A stretch of 6,358 bases of DNA from Phascolarctobacterium sp. (GTDB lineage Bacteria; Bacillota; Negativicutes; Acidaminococcales; Acidaminococcaceae): contig DXVZ01000068.1 in NCBI GenBank assembly GCA_019417125.1, positions 1 through 6,358 on the forward strand, read 5' to 3'. Each line of letters begins with the position of its first letter. The stretch's first letter is position 1. Under the pieces are notes generated by a model. The model was not told where the DNA came from, made no database searches, and worked only from the letters and a program-made list of their open reading frames with translations. Shown in pieces: positions 1-5,569 of this stretch. The position numbers were made by a program, and so were the translations under genes.

Positions 1-694
1 ATTTGCATTTACATTTTGTCTTAGAAATAAATTTATTTTTAAACAAGTTGGTAAAATATTAGTTGCCAGTATTACGGCATTTATGTTATCTGGTTTATTT
101 ATAAATAATTTTTTAGTAGATAACAGATATGGTATTGATAGTGTTGAAAGTTATATAGAAAGTAATTTAACTTCGCTTGCTAGTACTTCTCAAAGAAGTA
201 ATGGCGCAAGATATTCTATAATGATAACAGATTTAAAAATCGGTTTAGACTATCCATTAACAGGTGTAGGATTAGGTTTGCGAAATGCTTATATACCGGA
301 TTATTTGCCTGAAATTGCGAAAGATAACGGCGAAGTCAAAATGTGGATAAAGAATCAAAAAGAAAAAGGTGTTTTGCGTTCAGGTTTTCCAAAATTAGGA
401 GAATATACCTCTCGTTTTGCTGAAACTGGTATTATAGGATTAGCTTTATTTTTGATACCTCCATTTATTTTATTACGCAAGTTATATTTTAAAATAACAG
501 ATAAAAGTATGACGGCAGACGATAAGCTGACTTATGTATTTTTTACAATATCGCTAATCGGCATAATGGCGTCTGGCTTGGGTGACACGATTAATATTAC
601 ATATTGTTACTGGGTACTTCTTGGATTAGGTTATGCAATGTGTTTTGCTAAAAATAGTAATAAAGAAAGTGAAACAAAAATAAACAATGAATGA
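1..694 (+). CDS. Wzy / O-antigen ligase-like membrane protein, C-terminal part (5' end outside window)
   Basis: This is the C-terminal part of an integral membrane protein. The frame is already open at base 2 and has no stop before 692-694, so the ATG at 83 is probably internal and the gene begins upstream. About 230 residues are visible. They show a hydrophobic segment near the left edge, then a long hydrophilic loop that holds the GVGLGLRNAY motif (bases 263-292). After that come the AETGIIGLALF stretch and two or three more membrane helices, ending in a polar tail. A glycine motif, long external loop and E-x-G-x-x-G-L helix are typical of the Wzy_C/O-antigen ligase family. These enzymes polymerise undecaprenyl-linked repeat units or ligate glycans to an acceptor, on the outer face of the inner membrane. 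The overlap with a Wzx-type flippase favours a polymerase, but a ligase cannot be excluded. Base composition is very AT-rich. Confidence 0.75.
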   Translation, partial: FAFTFCLRNKFIFKQVGKILVASITAFMLSGLFINNFLVDNRYGIDSVESYIESNLTSLASTSQRSNGARYSIMITDLKIGLDYPLTGVGLGLRNAYIPDYLPEIAKDNGEVKMWIKNQKEKGVLRSGFPKLGEYTSRFAETGIIGLALFLIPPFILLRKLYFKITDKSMTADDKLTYVFFTISLIGIMASGLGDTINITYCYWVLLGLGYAMCFAKNSNKESETKINNE

Positions 695-2201
695 GCGTAA
701 GATAGGCATATTAATCAGTTATATTAATATAGTGTTTCAAGCTGTTATTGGCTTTGTTTATGTACCGCTACTTTTGCATTATATTGGTAAAAGTGAATAC
801 GGGTTGTATCAGCTTATAGGTTCATTTATTGCCTATTTTAGTGTTATGGATTTTGGATTAACTGCGGCTGTAGTACGTTTTTATACCAAATATAAAGCTT
901 TAAATGATGAGTTAGGTATGGAAAATATACTTGCTATTGCTGTAAAGGCTTATGGCGTTATTGCTGTAATTTTGTTTGCGGTAGGGTATATTTGCTATGA
1001 AAATATTGATATTATTTTTGCGGCAAGTATGACATTATCAGAAATAGAAATTGCTAAAACATTATTTTTGCTGCTTTTGTTTAATATAGTAATAACAATA
1101 TCAACAATGATATTTCGTGCGGTAATAAATGCCCATGAGAAGTTTTTATTCTTAAAAGGCATGGAAATGCTACAGATTTTATTACAACCGTTATTAGTTA
1201 TAGTAATATTGCAACAGTATCCAAGTGCTGTTGCTGTTGCCGCGGTACAAACTGTTCTTAATATTTGTTTAATAACAATACGTTGTTATTATTGTTTGGT
1301 AAAATTAAAAATTCGCATTAAATTTCATTATTTAGATACCACTCTTTTTAAAGAATTAAAAAAACTTGCTTTGAGTGTATTTGTTGTAGTACTTATAGAT
1401 CAGATATTTTTTAAGACAAATCAAGTGATTTTAGGCATAGTAAGTGGAACGGCTGCTGTTGCAGTATATTCTATTGCTTCTTTAATTTATATGAATTATA
1501 TGGCGTTATCTACGGCAATATCTGGTGTATATCTGCCGCATATAACAGAAATTATAGCTAAAAATGAACCTGTAAAAAAATTATCGGATTTATTTATACA
1601 AATTGGGCGCTGGCAATATTATTTACTGGCGTTAGTAGCAAGCGGTTTTATTATTTTTGGAAGAAATTTTATAAATATTTGGGCTGGTAAAGATTTTGCT
1701 GATGCTTACTGGATTACCTTAATAATAATAATACCTTTTACTATTGATTTAATACAAAATATTGGCTTGTCGATAATGCAGGCGCAAAACAGATATGATT
1801 TTAGGGCAAAGGTATATTTTTGCATGGGTGTGTTTAACCTTTGTTTGGCTGTACCACTTGCTATAAAGTATGGCGGAATAGGGTGCGCTTTTGCAACAGG
1901 ATTAAGTATGTTTATAGGTAATGGTTTAATAATGAACTGGTATTATTTTAAGGTAACAAATCTTGATATTATAAGATTTTGGAAAGAAATTATTAACATA
2001 AGCATTTATATTGCTGCATTAACGGTAATAGGTTATTGGATATATAATTTATTAATTTTTGCAAACATTAGAGGTTTTATAAGCAGCATTATAGCTTATA
2101 CAATAATTTATGGATTTGTTATTTATAATTTTTGTATGAATATTGAAGAAAAAAGAAAAATTTGCAATGTTTTTAATAAAGTACTCAATATTGTATTATA
2201 A
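687..2201 (+). CDS. wzx: Wzx-type oligosaccharide flippase (polysaccharide export membrane protein)
   Basis: This 504-residue, almost wholly hydrophobic protein has about 12-14 predicted membrane helices, the usual size and layout for the Wzx/RfbX branch of the MOP flippase superfamily. The N-terminal region matches the family style: a first helix, VPLLLHYIGKSEYGLYQLIGS (protein residues about 26-46), then the MDFGLTAAVVRFYTKYKA stretch after helix 2. The expected role is moving undecaprenyl-diphosphate-linked oligosaccharide from the inner to the outer face of the cytoplasmic membrane. The ATG overlaps the end of the preceding gene by 8 bases. No good Shine-Dalgarno sequence precedes it (only A-rich sequence with a weak AAAGAAAG), which suggests translational coupling to the Wzy-like gene. 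Composition is strongly AT-rich (17 G+C of 60 at 1081-1140), matching gene 1 and unlike rfbB. The family is clear; the substrate cannot be read from sequence. Confidence 0.85.
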   Translation: MNERKIGILISYINIVFQAVIGFVYVPLLLHYIGKSEYGLYQLIGSFIAYFSVMDFGLTAAVVRFYTKYKALNDELGMENILAIAVKAYGVIAVILFAVGYICYENIDIIFAASMTLSEIEIAKTLFLLLLFNIVITISTMIFRAVINAHEKFLFLKGMEMLQILLQPLLVIVILQQYPSAVAVAAVQTVLNICLITIRCYYCLVKLKIRIKFHYLDTTLFKELKKLALSVFVVVLIDQIFFKTNQVILGIVSGTAAVAVYSIASLIYMNYMALSTAISGVYLPHITEIIAKNEPVKKLSDLFIQIGRWQYYLLALVASGFIIFGRNFINIWAGKDFADAYWITLIIIIPFTIDLIQNIGLSIMQAQNRYDFRAKVYFCMGVFNLCLAVPLAIKYGGIGCAFATGLSMFIGNGLIMNWYYFKVTNLDIIRFWKEIINISIYIAALTVIGYWIYNLLIFANIRGFISSIIAYTIIYGFVIYNFCMNIEEKRKICNVFNKVLNIVL

Positions 2202-2227
2202 AGTAATAACATAATGGAGGCTAACTC

Positions 2228-3247
2228 ATGAAACTCATCATTACCGGCGGGGCCGGGTTTATAGGAAGCAATTTTATATATTATCAGCTTAAGCATCATC
2301 CGGAGGATGAATTTATTTGCCTGGATAAGCTGACGTATGCTGGTAATTTAAGCAGCTTAAAGGGTGCGATGCACCAGCCGAACTTTAAGTTTGTTAAAGG
2401 CGATATTGCCAACCGTGATTTTGTTTACAGCCTGTTTGAAGCAGAAAAGCCGGATGTTGTTGTGAACTTTGCGGCGGAAAGCCATGTTGACCGCAGCATT
2501 TTAGAGCCGGAGCTGTTTTTAAAAACCAATGTTATCGGCACGGGCGTGTTAATGGATGCCTGCCGCAAGTATGGTGTAGTGCGTTACCACCAGGTTAGCA
2601 CGGATGAAGTTTACGGCGATTTGCCTCTGGGCAGGCCGGATTTGTTCTTTACGGAAACAACGCCGCTGCATACATCAAGCCCGTATTCAGCGTCTAAAGC
2701 CAGTGCGGATTTATTGGTTTTGGCATACCACCGTACTTATGGTTTGCCGGTAACAATTTCGCGTTGCAGTAACAATTATGGCCCATATCATTTTCCGGAG
2801 AAGTTAATTCCGCTGATGATTATTAACGCCTTGCATGATAAGGCTTTGCCGGTATATGGCGACGGTGCTAACGTGCGCGACTGGCTGTATGTAGAGGACC
2901 ATTGCAGCGCGATTGATTTAATTATCCGCCAGGGGCGCGAGGGCGAAGTTTACAACGTAGGCGGGCATAACGAAAAGAGCAATTTAGATGTAGTGAAAAT
3001 TATTTTAAAGGCGCTGGGCAAAAGTGAAGATTTGATTACTTTTGTTAAAGACCGCCCGGGGCACGACAGGCGTTATGCTATTGACCCAACAAAGATACAT
3101 AACGAATTAGGCTGGCTGCCGCAGACGAAGTTTGAGAACGGTATTGCCAAAACCATAGAGTGGTATTTAGCGCATAAGGATTGGTGGCAGGAAATCATCA
3201 GCGGCGAATACCAAAAGTATTACGAAAAAATGTATGGTGAAATGTAA
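2228..3247 (+). CDS. rfbB: dTDP-glucose 4,6-dehydratase
   Basis: This cytosolic enzyme of the extended short-chain dehydrogenase (SDR) family converts dTDP-D-glucose to dTDP-4-dehydro-6-deoxy-D-glucose. That is the committed step toward dTDP-L-rhamnose and other 6-deoxy sugars. At 339 residues it is full length for RfbB/RmlB. Visible motifs are the NAD-binding GGAGFIG (residues 7-13), FAAESHVDRS, the T-D-E triad (125-127, in STDEVYG), the catalytic YSASK (Tyr153, Lys157), and SNNYGPYHFPEKLIP, a hallmark of the family. The start is secure: GGAGG at 2216-2220 lies 7 bases before the ATG. The gene follows the flippase by 26 bases in the same direction, so co-transcription is likely. Its composition is much richer in G+C than the two genes before it (30 of 60 at 2461-2520). 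No rfbA, rfbC or rfbD lies in the window; partners for rhamnose synthesis would have to be elsewhere. It is the last gene of the cluster, facing a convergent acyltransferase. Confidence 0.97.
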   Translation: MKLIITGGAGFIGSNFIYYQLKHHPEDEFICLDKLTYAGNLSSLKGAMHQPNFKFVKGDIANRDFVYSLFEAEKPDVVVNFAAESHVDRSILEPELFLKTNVIGTGVLMDACRKYGVVRYHQVSTDEVYGDLPLGRPDLFFTETTPLHTSSPYSASKASADLLVLAYHRTYGLPVTISRCSNNYGPYHFPEKLIPLMIINALHDKALPVYGDGANVRDWLYVEDHCSAIDLIIRQGREGEVYNVGGHNEKSNLDVVKIILKALGKSEDLITFVKDRPGHDRRYAIDPTKIHNELGWLPQTKFENGIAKTIEWYLAHKDWWQEIISGEYQKYYEKMYGEM

Positions 3248-3332
3248 TTAAGCGATTTGTATTTAAAAGCATTTTAAATAGAAGTGTTAATATTTGTTTT
3301 AGCGGAGTAACAGTAGTTGATATATAATAGGT

Positions 3333-3378
3333 AAAAAGAGCCTTTACTTCTAACTAATTTTAGAAGCAAAGGCTCTTT
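3333..3378 (-). terminator. Rho-independent terminator of the acyltransferase gene (between convergent genes)
   Basis: An 18-bp inverted repeat (3335-3352 with 3361-3378) surrounds an 8-base loop. In the - strand RNA all 18 pairs form, one of them a G-U wobble, and the hairpin is followed by a five-U run (complement of 3333-3337). In the + strand RNA the same position (3346/3367) is an A-C mismatch and only three U are present, so the element fits the - strand gene ending at 3389 best. It may act weakly on rfbB transcripts from the other side. The 3248-3332 stretch before it holds no gene; only a short AT palindrome at 3261-3279 is visible. Confidence 0.85.
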
Positions 3379-3388
3379 GGCAATAATT

Positions 3389-4510
3389 TTATCTGGTTTT
3401 TCCTGTTAGCAGTTTCCGTATCAGCAAGTTATGCGCAGCTATTTTTGTTAAAGCAATACTTGTTGCAAGCGAGAGCATAAGCAAAACAAAATATGCAGCT
3501 GCTGCACGTTTTGTTGTCATTACAACGCCAAAATGATGGCTTAACCTTTCAATCATGCTTAACCAAAACGGATGGCAGAAATAAATAAGCATGGAATGGT
3601 TAGAGATAAAATCGACAGCGCGGCTTATGTAACTTTCGCTTTGCCTTTTTGCAAAAAAGCCGCAGAAGAATAATATAGAAGCAATAGTATAGAAAAATCC
3701 CTGTGGGCTTAATTGTTGAAAGGTATTGGTAAGGCTTATAAGGTCATAGCCGTGTTGGTAGTAATAATAGTAATAGCTGCCGCAGATATAAATAATAGAA
3801 AGCAGATATAAGGCTGTTACGGTTTTAAATTTTGTTTTTACGGCTATAAAAAATTCTTTTTCTTTTATCGCCGCCAGGCCGCCAAGCATAAAAATAAAAA
3901 GGTAATGCAGCGGCAGGTAATTGAGGCGGTATGTAAAAAAGTCCTGTAAGATAAAGGGCAGCTGCTGAACAGTGATGCCAGGGTGCATGGTCCAGTAATT
4001 AAACAGCATTTGCAGTATAAGCAAAACGGCAAAGCTTATTTTTAAACCACAGTTTTGCATAATGCCCAGAAGTTTTTGAAAGAGCGGGAAGAAAGCGTAA
4101 AACCACAAAAGGATTATCATAAAATATAAGTGATAGCACGCTAAACCCCAAAACAGTATATGCAGCAGGCCTAATGGCGAAAACCATGGTATGCAGCCGG
4201 GCACAACCGTGCTGAAGTATATCATGTAAAACAGGGACCAGCTTAAATACGGTATGCCGGAACTTTGAAAGCGTTTTTTTATAAATTGCCGGTAATTAAT
4301 TTTTGTACCTGGTTTATAGTGGCAAAACAGCCCGTAGCCGGAGATAAAAAAGAAGGCTGGCACGCTGTAGCGCGAAAGAATTTCGAGCAGCATATATAGA
4401 TGCGGATTGGGGTTAACTGACATCAGCACCAGCGAGCCGGTGTGGATGCCTAACACGCCAAGCATGCAGATGCCGCGCAGTTTATCTATAGTTTTATTGC
4501 GTTCGGTCAT
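3389..4510 (-). CDS. Acyltransferase-3 family membrane protein
   Basis: This 373-residue membrane protein belongs to the acyltransferase-3 family (OafA/NodX type), which moves acetyl or other acyl groups onto glycans or similar acceptors across the cytoplasmic membrane. Visible family features are the N-terminal TIDKLRG followed by GVLGIH with the probable catalytic His23, RYSVPAFFFISGYGLF (about residues 47-62), KKRFQSSGIPYLSW (78-91), and about ten hydrophobic helices. I place the start at 4510, not at an in-frame ATG further out (4618). GGGAG at 4516-4520 is ideally spaced, and the longer form would run through another gene's terminator and this gene's own promoter. A run of six tyrosines (residues 246-251, bases 3758-3775) lies in a predicted loop or helix end. 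Convergence with the polysaccharide genes suggests glycan O-acylation, but peptidoglycan or lipid acceptors are equally possible. Confidence 0.88.
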   Translation of the reverse strand: MTERNKTIDKLRGICMLGVLGIHTGSLVLMSVNPNPHLYMLLEILSRYSVPAFFFISGYGLFCHYKPGTKINYRQFIKKRFQSSGIPYLSWSLFYMIYFSTVVPGCIPWFSPLGLLHILFWGLACYHLYFMIILLWFYAFFPLFQKLLGIMQNCGLKISFAVLLILQMLFNYWTMHPGITVQQLPFILQDFFTYRLNYLPLHYLFIFMLGGLAAIKEKEFFIAVKTKFKTVTALYLLSIIYICGSYYYYYYQHGYDLISLTNTFQQLSPQGFFYTIASILFFCGFFAKRQSESYISRAVDFISNHSMLIYFCHPFWLSMIERLSHHFGVVMTTKRAAAAYFVLLMLSLATSIALTKIAAHNLLIRKLLTGKTR

Positions 4511-4515
4511 AATTT

Positions 4516-4520
4516 CTCCC
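4516..4520 (-). promoter_or_regulatory. Ribosome binding site that fixes the acyltransferase start
   Basis: The - strand reads GGGAG, then AAATT, then ATG at 4510. The 5-base spacing is good. No comparable site precedes the outer in-frame ATG at 4618, where the sequence is instead a terminator stem. Confidence 0.85.
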
Positions 4521-4543
4521 AAATGATAAAATTTTACCTGCTT

Positions 4544-4572
4544 ATTATACAGCATATAAGGCTTTTGGGCAA
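4544..4572 (-). promoter_or_regulatory. Sigma-A/sigma-70 type promoter of the acyltransferase gene
   Basis: On the - strand TTGCCC (complement of 4567-4572) is followed after exactly 17 bases by a perfect TATAAT (complement of 4544-4549). Transcription would begin near 4537, giving a leader of roughly 27 bases with the GGGAG site inside it. The -35 box abuts and partly overlaps the U-tract of the upstream gene's terminator. Confidence 0.8.
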
Positions 4573-4617
4573 AGAAAAAGAGTGCACTCCAAAAGTTTTT
4601 ATAACTCTTGGAGTGCA
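4571..4617 (-). terminator. Rho-independent terminator of the Tyr/Asp-rich small gene
   Basis: A 15-bp stem (4603-4617 with 4583-4597) has a 5-base loop. It is followed on the - strand by CTCTTTTTCTTT (complement of 4571-4582). All pairs form in the - strand RNA, with one G-U wobble; on the + strand that pair is an A-C mismatch (4593/4607). It lies about 20 bases past the stop codon of the 4638-4859 gene. Confidence 0.87.
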
Positions 4618-4637
4618 TGATAAACAGCAGTTTTAAT

Positions 4638-4859
4638 TTAATCCCATCTGTTTAAAATATCTTTAATAATTTCTTTTTCGCTTTTGCGGCGTTTCTTTTC
4701 AAAATTGCGGTAATTGTTGTCGCGGTGGTCGGTAGAATAATCTGCGTAGTCAAAGTCATCGTAATCGCGTTCGTAGCTGCGGTTGTAATCGCCGTGGCCG
4801 TCGTCAAACAAAAGTGGGTTTACTGCGTTTGTATATTGATAATAGCTGTAACTTAACAT
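4638..4859 (-). CDS. Small Tyr/Asp-rich protein of unknown function
   Basis: I do not recognise this 73-residue protein. Ten residues are Tyr and twelve are Asp, most of them between residues 19 and 50 in a D-Y, D-D-F-D-Y, A-D-Y pattern that looks disordered. The N-terminus has a Tyr cluster (SYSYYQY, 3-9). The C-terminal 20 residues (54-73) are a charged, basic, probably helical tail (EKKRRKSEKEIIKDILNRWD). There is no signal peptide, membrane segment or cysteine. It is well supported as a real gene: AAGGAGG (complement of 4865-4871) lies 5 bases before the ATG, a good promoter lies upstream, and an intrinsic terminator follows. It therefore appears to be a single-gene transcript. The composition could suit nucleic-acid binding by the tail or a matrix or coat role for the Tyr-rich part; both are speculation. 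Confidence 0.78.
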   Translation of the reverse strand: MLSYSYYQYTNAVNPLLFDDGHGDYNRSYERDYDDFDYADYSTDHRDNNYRNFEKKRRKSEKEIIKDILNRWD

Positions 4860-4889
4860 AGCTGCCTCCTTAAAATTGTTGCTGCTTTT

Positions 4890-4918
4890 AGTATAGCTTT
4901 ATTTTTGTGTTTTGTAAA
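4890..4918 (-). promoter_or_regulatory. Promoter of the Tyr/Asp-rich small gene
   Basis: The - strand shows TTTACA (complement of 4913-4918), a 17-base A-rich spacer, and TATACT (complement of 4890-4895). Both boxes are one mismatch or so from consensus. The start would fall near 4883, leaving a leader of about 24 bases with the AAGGAGG site in it. Confidence 0.75.
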
Positions 4919-4965
4919 TTTATGCTGTAATAATCAGAAATGGCCGGATTTTTTGCGCTTAAGGG

Positions 4966-4994
4966 TTGCAATATTTTGATTTATACGATATTAT
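4966..4994 (+). promoter_or_regulatory. Candidate + strand promoter upstream of a terminator-like hairpin
   Basis: TTGCAA at 4966-4971 and TATTAT at 4989-4994 are 17 bases apart, a plausible sigma-A promoter firing near 5001. In AT-rich DNA such matches arise by chance, so this is a lead only. Confidence 0.4.
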
Positions 4995-5000
4995 AAAGTT

Positions 5001-5087
5001 TGTGTTTCAAATTGAACATAATTTTAAAGCTATGCCTTAAAGCTGACTGCCGCCTGGCAAATTTTACATTTTAATTTGCAGGTTTTT
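5001..5087 (+). ncRNA. Candidate small RNA or attenuated leader (about 87 nt)
   Basis: A transcript from the 4966-4994 promoter would end at the hairpin and U-run at 5053-5087 without meeting a credible reading frame. It could be a free small RNA, or a leader whose terminator controls read-through into the operon at 5171. I recognise no known RNA family in it. It includes the TTCAAATTGAA palindrome and the TTAAAGCT direct repeat. Confidence 0.3.
5053..5087 (+). terminator. Terminator-like hairpin with T-run in the intergenic region
   Basis: CCTGGCAAATT (5053-5063) pairs with AATTTGCAGG (5073-5082), leaving one bulged G and a 9-base loop. Five T follow directly (5083-5087). The T-run on this side only sets the orientation to the + strand. 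No + strand protein gene ends near it, the previous one being rfbB 1.8 kb away, which is why a short transcript or attenuator is suspected. Confidence 0.5.
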
Positions 5088-5131
5088 AAATGACTGGTAA
5101 GTCTAAAAAGCTGGCGGAGCTTAATTTGGCA

Positions 5132-5140
5132 TGGTATAAT
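5132..5140 (+). promoter_or_regulatory. Extended -10 promoter of the 5171-6358 operon
   Basis: TGG-TATAAT is an extended -10 element with a perfect TATAAT at 5135-5140. The -35 region at 17 bases (TGGCGG, 5112-5117) is poor, as is common for extended -10 promoters. The start would lie near 5147, followed by GAGGAG at 5157-5162. Confidence 0.65.
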
Positions 5141-5170
5141 AAATTTATAATTGTTTGAGGAGTAACCACG

Positions 5171-5560
5171 ATGCCGCAGTTAATGACGAAAGAAGAAATC
5201 CATGAATTTGGTTTGCAGGTTTTAAGCAGGTATCTTGAAGCCAACGCTTACAAAATTGAAATGATGCATCCGGATATGCAGATGTTTCCGCATGTAATAG
5301 CCAAAAAGAATGGTAAGCTGGTGTTTATTATTGCGGCGACGGATGTTTACCCTAAAAAAGGCAGCTTTGCCGACAGTGAAAAGGCTGCGCTTTTAGAAAA
5401 TGCCGCTAAGTTTGATGCACAGGCGGCGTGCGCTTATCTTGGCATTGCCAATGCTGCCGGCGCCCAAGCGAAGGACAAAGAGCTTTGCGGCAAGGCGTAT
5501 AAAGACGCTGAATTTTTAACTGATTTTGGCGGTTTGGAATTTATATATTTTAAAGACTGA
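5171..5560 (+). CDS. Conserved-looking protein of unknown function, 129 residues
   Basis: I cannot name this soluble protein. It has an amphipathic N-terminal helix (EEIHEFGLQVLSRYLEANAYKIE, residues about 8-30). A beta-rich core follows, HVIAKKNGKLVFIIAATDVYPKKG (about 41-64), then an Ala-rich helix with AAKFDAQAACAYLGIANA (about 78-95) and a C-terminal strand GGLEFIYFKD. The helix, two strands and helix order, with a KNGKLVFI-type strand, recalls restriction-endonuclease-like folds such as YraN. The acidic and Lys catalytic residues of that fold are not evident, so any nuclease role is unsupported. There is no signal peptide or membrane segment. The start is backed by GAGGAG at 5157-5162, 8 bases before the ATG. 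It is followed after 9 bases by the ferredoxin-nitroreductase gene, so the two are probably co-transcribed and may share a redox-related role. Confidence 0.82.
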   Translation: MPQLMTKEEIHEFGLQVLSRYLEANAYKIEMMHPDMQMFPHVIAKKNGKLVFIIAATDVYPKKGSFADSEKAALLENAAKFDAQAACAYLGIANAAGAQAKDKELCGKAYKDAEFLTDFGGLEFIYFKD

Positions 5561-5569
5561 GGTGACGGC

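Larger units (their letters stand above)
4860..5170. other. Divergent intergenic region, 311 bp
   Basis: No protein-coding frame is credible here. The region carries the - strand promoter and ribosome binding site of the Tyr/Asp-rich gene (4865-4918), and a + strand promoter candidate at 4966-4994. It also holds an 11-base palindrome TTCAAATTGAA at 5006-5016, two copies of TTAAAGCT (5024-5031 and 5037-5044), and a terminator-like hairpin (5053-5087). A small hairpin AAGCT/AGCTT lies at 5108-5122, and an extended -10 promoter at 5132-5140 serves the downstream operon. Confidence 0.7.

Noticed and set aside
3261..3279. AT-only palindrome ATTTAAAA-GCA-TTTTAAAT after rfbB as an rfbB terminator
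   Set aside because: The stem has no G-C pairs and no T-run follows, so it is unlikely to terminate transcription; such palindromes are common in AT-rich DNA.
3323..3328. TATAAT on the + strand as a promoter between the convergent genes
   Set aside because: There is no reasonable -35 box (TAGCGG at 17 bases) and no gene downstream on that strand before the terminator hairpin.
3999..4187. 62-codon open frame on the - strand inside the acyltransferase gene
   Set aside because: It is out of frame within a well-supported membrane protein gene, has no ribosome binding site of note and no recognisable domain.
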